Assembly: GCF_900187065.1 (NCBI RefSeq)
Contig: NZ_LT906483.1
Coordinates: 4,650,001 to 4,714,000 of the forward strand
DNA length: 64,000 nt
From: Mycolicibacterium thermoresistibile
GTDB lineage: Bacteria; Actinomycetota; Actinomycetes; Mycobacteriales; Mycobacteriaceae
Direction: 5' to 3'
The notes below the pieces were generated by a model. It had not been told where the DNA came from. It did not search any database and worked only from the letters and a program-made list of their open reading frames with translations. Positions 7,694 to 16,052 of the stretch are shown piece by piece. The position numbers were made by a program, and so were the translations under genes. The stretch's first letter is position 1; the number at the start of each line of letters is the position of its first letter.

Positions 7694-8257
7694 GTGCTGG
7701 CTGGAGTCGGGCCTCGTTTGCGTGCGATCCGTCGGTCACGGGGCGTGACGCTGGCGGCGCTCGCCACGGAGACCGGTCTGTCCGAGAGCACGTTGTCGCG
7801 GCTGGAGAACGGGAAACTCCGGCCGACCCTGGAGCAACTGCTTCCGTTGGCTCGCGCACACGGCGTGCCGATCGACGACCTGGTGCAAGCACCGCTCACC
7901 GGTGATCCGCGTATACATCTGCGACCGATCCGGCGTTTCGGGTTGACCGTCATCCCGTTGACACGACGGGCCGGTGGAATCCAGGCCTACAAGATCGTGT
8001 ACCCGCCGGCAGACCGGGCAATGACGACGCCGCTGCAGACTCAAACGCACGAGGGCTATGAGTGGTTCTACGTTCTCAACGGCCGTGTCCGGTTCGTGCT
8101 GGGGGAGCAGGAACTGCTGCTCAACCCGGGAGAGGTCGCCGAATTCGACACCCGCATACCCCACTGGATCGGCAGTGCAGGACCAGAGCCCGCCGAACTG
8201 CTCACCTTGTTCGGACCCGAGGGTGAGCGCGCACACCTGTTGACGGCCGGTGACTGA
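7694..8257 (+). CDS. XRE-family regulator with C-terminal cupin sensor domain
   Basis: 187-residue cytoplasmic regulator. Residues about 6-60 form a helix-turn-helix (RLRAIRRSRGVTLAALATETGLS, STLSRLENGKLRPTLEQL). Residues about 110-180 form a small cupin barrel (HEGYEWFYVLNGRVRFVLGE, NPGEVAEFDTRIPHWIG), which in such regulators binds a small ligand. GTG 7694 is chosen for the AAGGA just upstream; GTG 7673 is the alternative. Divergence from the hydrolase gene across a perfect palindrome suggests a substrate-sensing repressor-enzyme pair. The inducer is unknown. Confidence 0.88.
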   Translation: MLAGVGPRLRAIRRSRGVTLAALATETGLSESTLSRLENGKLRPTLEQLLPLARAHGVPIDDLVQAPLTGDPRIHLRPIRRFGLTVIPLTRRAGGIQAYKIVYPPADRAMTTPLQTQTHEGYEWFYVLNGRVRFVLGEQELLLNPGEVAEFDTRIPHWIGSAGPEPAELLTLFGPEGERAHLLTAGD

Positions 8258-8299
8258 CTGCCCTGAACAGTGAATTGTCCGGTTGTCACCGCTTCGCGT

Positions 8300-8330
8300 C
8301 GTGACAACCGGTCAGCCGCAGCCGACCACC
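8300..8330 (+). repeat. Direct repeat, copy 2 (31 bp)
   Basis: Partner of 6414-6444 with three mismatches. It ends just before the TAA stop of the LLM oxidoreductase gene, so it sits at the right edge of the hydrolase/XRE-cupin pair. Confidence 0.6.
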
Positions 8331-8333
8331 GCG

Positions 8334-9185
8334 TTATCGGGCCGGCAACCCGGAGTCGCGGATCGCCTCGGCGAGCGGCTCCAGCACCGCCGGGGTGTGC
8401 GGAGTCGGCAGGTAGACGATGGCCAGATCCAATCCTTCGGAAGCGAGGGCAGCCGCCTCGTCCACCACCTTCCGGCAGTCGCCGTCCTCGCCGAGCCGGA
8501 CGTGCGCCGACAGCCTGATCTCCCGTGGATCCCGGCCGACGTCGGCGCAGTGTGCGGCGAGCACATCGCGCTTGCGCGCGAACTCCTCGGGCGGTCCGCC
8601 GACGAAGTTCCAATGGTCGGCGTACTTCGCGGTGATCCGTAGGGTGCGTTTCTCACCACTGCCGCCGATGCAGATCGGCGGATGCGGCTGCTGCGGCCCC
8701 TTCGGCTCGTTACGCGCCGACTTCAGTCGGTAGTACGCGCCGTCGAAGTCCGTGGTCTCTTGACTGAGCAGGCTGATCAGCACCTGACACGCCTCCTCGA
8801 AACGGTCGAAGCGTTCTTTGAGGGTGCCGAGTTCGATGCCGTACGCCCCCGACTCCTCCTCGTTCCAGCCGGCGCCGATGCCCAGTTCCAACCGCCCGGC
8901 CGAGATGATGTCGAGGGCGGAGGCCATATTCGCCAGCACGGCCGGATGGCGGTAGTGGATACCGGTGACGAGCACGCCCACCCGGAGCCGGGTGGTGGCC
9001 TGCGCCAGCGCGGTCAGCGTGGTCCACCCCTCCAGGCACGGTCCCGTGGGATCGGAGAAGATCGGATAGAAGTGATCGAAGGTCCAGCCCGACTCGAAGA
9101 CGTCGATGTCGTCGGCGGCGCGCCAGACAGAGAGCATGTCCTGCCAGGTGGTGTTCTGCGGCGACGTCTTGAATCCGAACTGCAT
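8334..9185 (-). CDS. LLM-class F420-dependent oxidoreductase
   Basis: 283-residue luciferase-like TIM-barrel enzyme. Typical segments are MQFGFKTSPQN at the start, LAQATTRLRVGVLVTGIHYRHP, SAGRLELGIGAGWNEEES, and PPICIGGSGEKRTLRI followed by ADHWNF. Mycobacterial members use reduced F420 (some FMN) to act on aldehydes, alcohols or unsaturated bonds; the substrate here is not evident. The ATG at 9185 is chosen over a TTG three codons upstream. It ends about 75 bp from the XRE-cupin stop in a convergent arrangement, with no sign of linkage to that pair. Confidence 0.9.
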   Translation of the reverse strand: MQFGFKTSPQNTTWQDMLSVWRAADDIDVFESGWTFDHFYPIFSDPTGPCLEGWTTLTALAQATTRLRVGVLVTGIHYRHPAVLANMASALDIISAGRLELGIGAGWNEEESGAYGIELGTLKERFDRFEEACQVLISLLSQETTDFDGAYYRLKSARNEPKGPQQPHPPICIGGSGEKRTLRITAKYADHWNFVGGPPEEFARKRDVLAAHCADVGRDPREIRLSAHVRLGEDGDCRKVVDEAAALASEGLDLAIVYLPTPHTPAVLEPLAEAIRDSGLPAR

Positions 9186-9293
9186 GGCTGCCAACGCTAC
9201 CCGCCGGCCACGTCAGGGTCCTGCCATTCGCCTGCCACGACATCGGACCGCAAAGGGTGCGACGGGCCGCCGCCCGCCGGGTGCCAGACCGCC

Positions 9294-9434
9294 TCAGTAG
9301 CCGTAGCGAAGTAGCTCGTCGGCGGTGATCAGGCGTTCGTTCTTCGCCGGGAACTCCCGGCTCTTGACCGGATGCCGAAGCAGTGACCAGGCGATTCGTC
9401 CCATTCTGGATCGGGTCAACGGGTTGCGGAACAC
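9294..9434 (-). CDS. Small conserved-looking protein, function unknown
   Basis: 46-residue protein beginning MFRNPLTRSRMGRIAWSLL, then PVKSREFPAKNERLI, and ending in ITADELLRYGY. The GTG at 9434 has AGGGG eight bases upstream. It is basic with a short amphipathic segment and no clear membrane helix. The composition and sharp C-terminal motif suggest a real gene. I do not recognise a function. It stands alone between the LLM gene and gltD. Confidence 0.5.
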   Translation of the reverse strand: MFRNPLTRSRMGRIAWSLLRHPVKSREFPAKNERLITADELLRYGY

Positions 9435-9586
9435 GAGAACCACCCCTGCGGTAGGCGAATAGCTGTGCCGTGGGTCCACACTACCGCACGACCCACCTTT
9501 TCCATTAGATCCGGTTGCGACGGCAAACGCCATGAGGCACGCCGACAAATGTGGCCGAAGTTACCGGTGATGTTCCGGCGCCCTGC

Positions 9587-11053
9587 TCACCGCTGCGGTG
9601 CGGCAGTCGGCTCGATCGGCCGCGGCAGCGCGGTCCGGCGCATCAGGTAGCGGTCCACACCGGCCGCGGCGGCCCGCCCCTCGGCGATCGCCCACACGAT
9701 CAGGGACTGACCCCGCCCCATGTCACCCGCGACGAACACCCCGGGCACGCTGGTCTGGAAGTCCTTGTCCCGAGCCACGTTTCCGCGGTCGGTCAGCTCC
9801 ACCCCGAGATCGGTGAGCAGGCCTTCCCGCTCCGGCCCGACGAAACCCATGGCCAGCAGCACCAGGTCCGCCTCGAGTTCGAAGTCGGTGCCCTCGACCT
9901 TCTCGAATCTGCCGTTCACCATGGTGACCTCGTGCGCCCGCAGCCCGGTCACCCGACCGTCCCGGCCGACGAACTCCTCGGTGTTGACCGAGAACACCCG
10001 CTCGCCGCCCTCCTCATGGGCCGACGAGACCCGGAACATCAGCGGATAGGTCGGCCACGGTGTCGACGGGGCGCGGGTCTCCGGCGGGCGCGGCATGATC
10101 TCGAACTGGTGCACGCTGACCGCACCCTGGCGGTGCGCGGTGCCGAGGCAGTCCGCACCGGTGTCGCCGCCGCCGATGATGACGACCTTCTTGCCCTTGG
10201 CGGTGATCGGCGGCTCACCGTGCTCGTCGACCACCGGGTCTCCCAACTGCACCCGGTTCGCCCACGGCAGGTACTCCATGGCCTGATGGATGCCGTCGAG
10301 TTCGCGGCCCGGGATCGGCAGATCCCGCCACGCGGTCGCGCCCCCGGCGAGCACCACCGCGTCGAACTCGGCGCGCAGCCGCTCGACCGGCAGATCCACC
10401 CCGACGTTGACCTTGGTGCGGAACTCGGTGCCCTCGGCCGTCATCTGTTCCAGCCGGCGGTCGATATGGCGCTTCTCCATCTTGAACTCGGGGATGCCGT
10501 AGCGCAGCAGCCCGCCGATCCGGTCGGCCCGCTCGAACACCGTCACCGCGTGCCCGGCCCGGGTGAGCTGCTGGGCCGCCGCCAGCCCGGCCGGACCGGA
10601 CCCGACGACCGCCACCTTCTTGCCGGTCAGCTTCTTCGGCGGCAGCGGCACCACCCAGCCTTCATCGAAGGCCTTGTCGATGATCTCGACCTCGACCTGC
10701 TTGATGGTCACCGCATCCTGATTGATGCCCAGCACGCAGGACGCCTCGCAGGGCGCCGGGCACAGCCGCCCGGTGAACTCCGGGAAGTTGTTGGTGGCGT
10801 GCAACCGCTCGATGGCGTCGCGCCACCGGTCCCGGTAGACCAGGTCGTTCCACTCCGGGATCAGGTTACCCAGCGGGCATCCGTTGTGGCAGAACGGGAT
10901 TCCGCAGTCCATGCACCGGGACGCCTGCCGGCGCAGCACGTCGTCGGAGAAGTCCTCGTAGACCTCTTTCCAGTCCCGCAGCCGCAGCGGCACGGGGCGC
11001 CGCTGCGGAGTCTCCCGCGAGGTGATCTTGAGGAAGCCGCGTGGATCAGCCAT
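9587..11053 (-). CDS. gltD: Glutamate synthase small subunit
   Basis: 488-residue NADPH-linked subunit that feeds electrons to GltB for making glutamate from glutamine and 2-oxoglutarate. N-terminal cysteine clusters (RCMDCGIPFCHNGCPLGN and CPAPCEASCVLGI) bind [4Fe-4S] centres. FAD binds at VAVVGSGPAGLAAAQQL and NADPH at VVIIGGGDTGADCLG; GVFVAGDMGRGQSLIVWAI closes the FAD site. The ATG at 11053 overlaps the end of gltB by eight bases, showing an operon. Length and motifs are normal. Confidence 0.97.
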   Translation of the reverse strand: MADPRGFLKITSRETPQRRPVPLRLRDWKEVYEDFSDDVLRRQASRCMDCGIPFCHNGCPLGNLIPEWNDLVYRDRWRDAIERLHATNNFPEFTGRLCPAPCEASCVLGINQDAVTIKQVEVEIIDKAFDEGWVVPLPPKKLTGKKVAVVGSGPAGLAAAQQLTRAGHAVTVFERADRIGGLLRYGIPEFKMEKRHIDRRLEQMTAEGTEFRTKVNVGVDLPVERLRAEFDAVVLAGGATAWRDLPIPGRELDGIHQAMEYLPWANRVQLGDPVVDEHGEPPITAKGKKVVIIGGGDTGADCLGTAHRQGAVSVHQFEIMPRPPETRAPSTPWPTYPLMFRVSSAHEEGGERVFSVNTEEFVGRDGRVTGLRAHEVTMVNGRFEKVEGTDFELEADLVLLAMGFVGPEREGLLTDLGVELTDRGNVARDKDFQTSVPGVFVAGDMGRGQSLIVWAIAEGRAAAAGVDRYLMRRTALPRPIEPTAAPQR

Positions 11054-14000
11054 TGGCGGCCGCCATGATCGCCTCGTCGACATCCGCGCCGGACGCCTCG
11101 GCCTCTGCGATGGCGGTCAGCACGCGCTTGTAGTCGCGCGGCATGACCTTCGCGAAATGTGTCACGTGTTCATCCCAGTCGTTCAGAATTCGTTGGCCGA
11201 TGGCCGAATCGGTGGCGTCCACATGGGCCGCGATGAACCCGCGCAGCCACTCGCGGTCCTCGTCGTCGAGGGATTCCAGTTCGACCATCTCCCGGTTGAG
11301 TCGTCCGGGCAACACACCGTCGGGGTCGTAGACGTAGGCGATGCCGCCGGACATCCCGGCCGCGAAGTTGCGGCCGACCGGACCGAGGATGACGACCCGG
11401 CCACCGGTCATGTACTCGCAGCCGTGGTCGCCGACGCCTTCCACGACGGCCAGCGCACCGGAGTTACGCACCGCGAACCGCTCCCCCACCTGACCGCGCA
11501 GGAACACCTCACCGCTGGTGGCGCCGAACAGGATCACGTTTCCGGCGATGATGTTGTCCTCGGCGACAAAGGATTCCGGGACGTTGTCCGGTGGCCGCAC
11601 CACGATCCGCCCGCCGGACAGCCCCTTGCCGACGTAGTCGTTGGCGTCGCCGTACACCCGCAGCGTGATGCCCCGCGGCACGAACGCGCCGAAGCTGTTG
11701 CCGGCCGATCCGTCGAAGGTGATGTCGATCGTTCCGTCCGGAAGTCCCTGGCCGCCATAGGCCTTGGTGACCTCATGGCCGAGCATGGTGCCGACGGTGC
11801 GGTTCACGTTGGCGATCGTGGTGCTGAATCGCACCGGCGTACCGTTGTCCAGCGCCTCCCGGCACATCGTGATCAGCTGCTGATCCAGCGCCTTGTCCAG
11901 GCCGTGATCCTGCCGGGAGCTGCAGTACAGGTCCTGGTTCATGAACGCCGACTCCGGTTGGTGCAGCACCGGCGACAGGTCCAGCTTGTGCGCCTTCCAG
12001 TGTTCGGCGGCGCGGGTGGTGTCGAGCATGCCGACCTGACCGACCATCTCGTTGACGGTGCGGAAGCCCATCTTCGCCATGTATTCGCGGACCTCTTCGG
12101 CGATGAACAGGAAGAAGTTCTCGACGAATTCGGGCTTGCCGGTGAACCGTTGCCGCAGCACCGGATTCTGGGTGGCCACCCCGACCGGGCAGGTATCCAG
12201 GTGGCACACCCGCATCATCACGCACCCGGACACCACCAGCGGTGCGGTGGCGAATCCGAACTCCTCCGCGCCGAGCAGCGCGGCGATCACCACGTCGCGG
12301 CCGGTCTTGAGCTGCCCGTCGACCTGCACCACGATGCGGTCCCGCAGCCCGTTGAGCAGCAGCGTCTGCTGGGTCTCGGCCAGGCCGAGCTCCCACGGCG
12401 CGCCGGCGTGCTTGAGCGAGGTCAGCGGCGAGGCGCCGGTGCCGCCGTCGTGGCCGGAGATGAGCACCACGTCGGCATGCGCCTTGGAGACGCCGGCCGC
12501 GACGGTGCCGACACCGGCCTCGCTCACCAGCTTCACGTGCACCCGCGCCTGCGGGTTGGCGTTCTTCAGGTCGTGGATCAGCTGCGCCAGGTCCTCGATG
12601 GAGTAGATGTCGTGGTGCGGCGGCGGGGAGATCAGCCCGACCCCCGGAGTGGAGTGCCGCACCTCGGCCACCCACGGATACACCTTGTTACCCGGCAACT
12701 GGCCACCCTCACCGGGCTTGGCGCCCTGGGCCATCTTGATCTGGATGTCGGTGCAGTTGGTCAGATAGTGGCTGGTCACGCCGAACCGGCCGGACGCCAC
12801 CTGCTTGATCGCACTGCGCCGCCAGTCACCGTTGTCGTCCGGATCGAACCGGGAGACGTGCTCGCCGCCCTCACCGGAGTTCGACCGGGCGCCGAGCCGG
12901 TTCATCGCGATCGCCAGCGTCTCGTGCGCCTCGGCGGAGATCGAGCCGTAGCTCATCGCGCCGGTGGAGAACCGCTTGACGATCTCGCTGGCCGGTTCGA
13001 CCTCTTCGATCGGCACCGGCGGGCGGACGCCCTCCTTGAATTTGAGCAGACCGCGCAGCGAGGCCATCCGCTCGCTCTGGTCGTCGACGAGCCTGGTGTA
13101 CTCCTTGAAGATCTCGTACTGACCGGTGCGGGTCGAGTGCTGCAGCTTGAACACCGTGTCCGGGTTGAACAGGTGGTACTCACCCTCCCGGCGCCACTGG
13201 TATTCGCCGCCGACCTCCAGTTCGCGGTGCGCCCACTCCTCGGGCCGGTCCAGATAGGCCAGCTCGTGCCGGCGGGCCACGTCCGCGGCGATGTCGTCCA
13301 GGTCGATGCCGCCGGTGGGGCAGCTCAGCCCGGTGAAGTACTCGTCGAGCACCTCCTGGCTGATGCCGATGGCCTGGAACAGCTGTGCACCGGTGTAGGA
13401 GCGCAGGGTGGAGATGCCCATCTTCGACATCACCTTCAGCACGCCCTTGCCGGCCGCCTTGATGTAGTTGTTCAGCGCGGTCTCGCGGTCCAGCCCCTCC
13501 AGCAGATTCCGGTCCAGCATGTCCTCGATGGACTCGAACGCCAGATACGGGTTGATCGCCGACGCGCCGAAGCCGATCAGCGCCGCCATGTGGTGCACCT
13601 CGCGGGCGTCGCCGGCCTCCACCACCAGGCCGACCTGGGTGCGGGTGCGGTCGCGGACGAGGTGATGGTGCACCGCCGCGACGCTCAACAGCGACGGGAT
13701 CGGCGCCAGCTGCTCATCGGACTCCCGGTCGGAGAGCACGATGATCCGCGCGCCCTCGCGGATCGCCGCGGACACCTTGGCCCGCACCCGGTCCAGGGCT
13801 TCCTTCAGCCCCTGCCCGCCGCGGTTGACCGGGAACAGGCAGCGCACCACCGCGGCACGCATCCCGTGTTTGCGGCCCCGGACCTCGTGGTCGGGGTCGA
13901 CGTTGATGAGCTTGGCCAGTTCGTGGTTGCGCAGGATCGGTTGCGGCAACACGATCTGCCGGCAGGATTCCGGACCCGGGTTGAGCAGGTCGCCCTCCGG

Positions 14001-15638
14001 TCCGATGACGCCCTGCAGGCTGGTGATCACCTCTTCGCGGATGGCGTCCAACGGCGGGTTGGTCACCTGGGCGAACATCTGCTGGAAGTAGTCGAACAAC
14101 AGCCGCGACCGCTGCGACAGCACCGCGATCGGGGTGTCGGTGCCCATCGACCCGAGCGGCTCGGCCCCGGTGCGGGCCATCGGGCCCACGATCAGGTTGA
14201 GCTCCTCGGAGGTGTATCCGAAAACCCGCTGCCGCAACACCACCCGGTGGTGCGGCATCCGCTGGTAATCGCCCTGCGGCAGCTCGTCGAGCGGGAACAG
14301 GCCGGCATCGAGCCACTCCTGATAGGGGTGTTCGGCGGCCAATTCGGCCTTGATCTCCTCGTCGTCGATGATGCGGCCCTGGGCGGTGTCCACCAGGAAC
14401 ATCCGGCCCGGCTGCAGCCGCATCTTGCGCACCACAGTGGCCGGATCGAGGTTGAGCACACCGGCCTCCGAGGCCATCACCACCAGGCCGTCGGCGGTGA
14501 CCCAGATCCGGGAGGGTCGCAGGCCGTTGCGGTCGAGCACCGCGCCGATCACCGTGCCGTCGGTGAAGCACACCGACGCCGGGCCGTCCCACGGTTCCAT
14601 CAGCGAGTCGTGGAACTCATAGAACGCCCGCCGGGCCGGATCCATCGACTCGTGCTGCTCCCACGCCTCGGGGATCATCATCAGCACCGCGTGCGGCAGG
14701 CTGCGGCCCCCGAGATGCAGCAGTTCGAGCACCTCGTCGAAACGTGCGGTGTCCGAGGCGCCCGGGGTGCAGATCGGAGCGACCTTCTCCAGGTCCTGCC
14801 CCCCGAACAGATCGGTGCGGATGAGCGCCTCCCGGGCCCGCATCCAGTTCTCGTTCCCGGTGACGGTGTTGATTTCCCCGTTGTGGGCGATCCGCCGGAA
14901 CGGGTGGGCCAGCGGCCAGGACGGGAAGGTGTTGGTGGAGAACCGGGAGTGCACGATGGCCAGCGCGCTGGTCAGCCGCTCGTCCTGCAGGTCCAGGTAG
15001 AACGCCTTGAGCTGCGGCGTGGTCAGCATGCCCTTGTAGACGAAGGTCTGACCGGAAAGGCTTGGGAAGTAGACGGTTTCCCGGCCAGGACCGTCCTGGC
15101 CCGGGCCCTTGGTGCCGAGTTCGTGCTCGGCACGCTTGCGCACCACGTAGGCGCGCCGCTCCAGGTCTATTCCCGTTGCCCCACCGAGGAACAGCTGCCG
15201 GAACGTCGGCATGGCGTCGCGGGCCAGGGCGCCCAGCGACGAGTCGTCGATCGGCACCTCACGCCAGCCCAGGACGGTCAGTCCCTCGGCCTCGACGATC
15301 TTCTCCACCGCGTCGCAGGCCTGGGCGGCGTCCTTGGCCGACTGCGGCAGAAACGCGATGCCGGTGGCGTAGCTGCCCGGCGGGGGCAGTTCGAAATCCC
15401 CCTGCTCCTCGACGACGGCACGCAGGAATTCGTCGGGTACCTGCAGCAGGATGCCGGCGCCGTCGCCGGTGTTCGGTTCGGCGCCCTGCGCGCCGCGGTG
15501 CTCGAGGTTGAGCAGCGCGGTGATGGCCTTGTCGACGATGTCGCGGCTACGACGGCCGTACATGTCGGCCACCATGGCCACGCCGCATGCGTCGTGCTCG
15601 AATGCCGGGTTGTAGAGGCCCTGAGCCTTGGGCGTCAT
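11046..15638 (-). CDS. gltB: Glutamate synthase large subunit
   Basis: 1530-residue subunit. The N-terminal class II glutamine amidotransferase domain has its nucleophile Cys in EHDACGVAMV, near residue 18; the short leader is probably removed so that Cys becomes N-terminal. The central and FMN-binding synthase domains include STGAMSYGSISAEAHETLA and GGTGASPLTSLKHAG. CHLDTCPVGVATQNP marks the 3Fe-4S cluster. The C-terminal GXGXG beta-helix carries repeated glycine motifs such as GEGVGDHGCEYMTGGRVVILG-like stretches. ATG 15638 with AGGTGGGA upstream is preferred over GTG 15656. First gene of the gltBD operon; it assimilates nitrogen together with glutamine synthetase. Confidence 0.97.
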   Translation of the reverse strand: MTPKAQGLYNPAFEHDACGVAMVADMYGRRSRDIVDKAITALLNLEHRGAQGAEPNTGDGAGILLQVPDEFLRAVVEEQGDFELPPPGSYATGIAFLPQSAKDAAQACDAVEKIVEAEGLTVLGWREVPIDDSSLGALARDAMPTFRQLFLGGATGIDLERRAYVVRKRAEHELGTKGPGQDGPGRETVYFPSLSGQTFVYKGMLTTPQLKAFYLDLQDERLTSALAIVHSRFSTNTFPSWPLAHPFRRIAHNGEINTVTGNENWMRAREALIRTDLFGGQDLEKVAPICTPGASDTARFDEVLELLHLGGRSLPHAVLMMIPEAWEQHESMDPARRAFYEFHDSLMEPWDGPASVCFTDGTVIGAVLDRNGLRPSRIWVTADGLVVMASEAGVLNLDPATVVRKMRLQPGRMFLVDTAQGRIIDDEEIKAELAAEHPYQEWLDAGLFPLDELPQGDYQRMPHHRVVLRQRVFGYTSEELNLIVGPMARTGAEPLGSMGTDTPIAVLSQRSRLLFDYFQQMFAQVTNPPLDAIREEVITSLQGVIGPEGDLLNPGPESCRQIVLPQPILRNHELAKLINVDPDHEVRGRKHGMRAAVVRCLFPVNRGGQGLKEALDRVRAKVSAAIREGARIIVLSDRESDEQLAPIPSLLSVAAVHHHLVRDRTRTQVGLVVEAGDAREVHHMAALIGFGASAINPYLAFESIEDMLDRNLLEGLDRETALNNYIKAAGKGVLKVMSKMGISTLRSYTGAQLFQAIGISQEVLDEYFTGLSCPTGGIDLDDIAADVARRHELAYLDRPEEWAHRELEVGGEYQWRREGEYHLFNPDTVFKLQHSTRTGQYEIFKEYTRLVDDQSERMASLRGLLKFKEGVRPPVPIEEVEPASEIVKRFSTGAMSYGSISAEAHETLAIAMNRLGARSNSGEGGEHVSRFDPDDNGDWRRSAIKQVASGRFGVTSHYLTNCTDIQIKMAQGAKPGEGGQLPGNKVYPWVAEVRHSTPGVGLISPPPHHDIYSIEDLAQLIHDLKNANPQARVHVKLVSEAGVGTVAAGVSKAHADVVLISGHDGGTGASPLTSLKHAGAPWELGLAETQQTLLLNGLRDRIVVQVDGQLKTGRDVVIAALLGAEEFGFATAPLVVSGCVMMRVCHLDTCPVGVATQNPVLRQRFTGKPEFVENFFLFIAEEVREYMAKMGFRTVNEMVGQVGMLDTTRAAEHWKAHKLDLSPVLHQPESAFMNQDLYCSSRQDHGLDKALDQQLITMCREALDNGTPVRFSTTIANVNRTVGTMLGHEVTKAYGGQGLPDGTIDITFDGSAGNSFGAFVPRGITLRVYGDANDYVGKGLSGGRIVVRPPDNVPESFVAEDNIIAGNVILFGATSGEVFLRGQVGERFAVRNSGALAVVEGVGDHGCEYMTGGRVVILGPVGRNFAAGMSGGIAYVYDPDGVLPGRLNREMVELESLDDEDREWLRGFIAAHVDATDSAIGQRILNDWDEHVTHFAKVMPRDYKRVLTAIAEAEASGADVDEAIMAAANG

Positions 15639-16052
15639 TCCCACCTGACCCTTCACGAAAGCGTTATGAAGCCTGGCTACCGCCGAGACGACGGCGATCC
15701 AGCCTGGCGAGGAAGGTGCCTCCGTGCAGCACTGAACGGCTGGTATGTCCCACTCACCACGGGTGATGAAAACGATAAGGCAAAAACCGGCCTGCGCGCC
15801 AACTTAGATGAACCTAATTGAATTCGGGACTGATGCCCGCCTGATCGGCGCTGGTCGCGGCCGCGTACCGAATGTGGAAGTCCGGGTGCAGTTTTCGTAG
15901 TCAAACAGATTCGGACGGCGATGCGCGTGCCTGTCCGAATGCCGGGGATTTCACCAGTGCGATTTTGCCCACATCTCGGATTACCCGTGTGCCACCTGCG
16001 TCAACCGTCACGAATTTGTTTGCAGAAAGCCTTGCCAGATTCTTAGGAATCG
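15639..16052. other. Intergenic region between gltB and the metal ATPase gene
   Basis: 414 bp with no confident gene. An A/T-rich patch at about 15765-15825 probably holds the gltB promoter. It includes TTAG-N6-CTAA (15804-15817), which resembles half of an IdeR iron box but matches the full consensus poorly. On the minus strand, about 15901-16050 encodes protein-like residues (NKFVTVDAGGTRVIRDVGKI) without a convincing start or ribosome site, possibly a gene remnant. GATTC-TTAG-GAATC (16038-16051) abuts the ATPase stop. Confidence 0.4.

Noticed and set aside
15804..15817. IdeR-like TTAG-N6-CTAA box upstream of gltB
   Set aside because: Only about 12 of 19 positions fit the IdeR consensus, and only one half-site is good; nothing about gltBD calls for iron control.
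11022..15821. 1599-residue open frame antisense to gltB
   Set aside because: gltB is unmistakable on the other strand; the frame has repetitive His/Gly/Arg/Asp composition and no domains, as expected of third-position GC bias.
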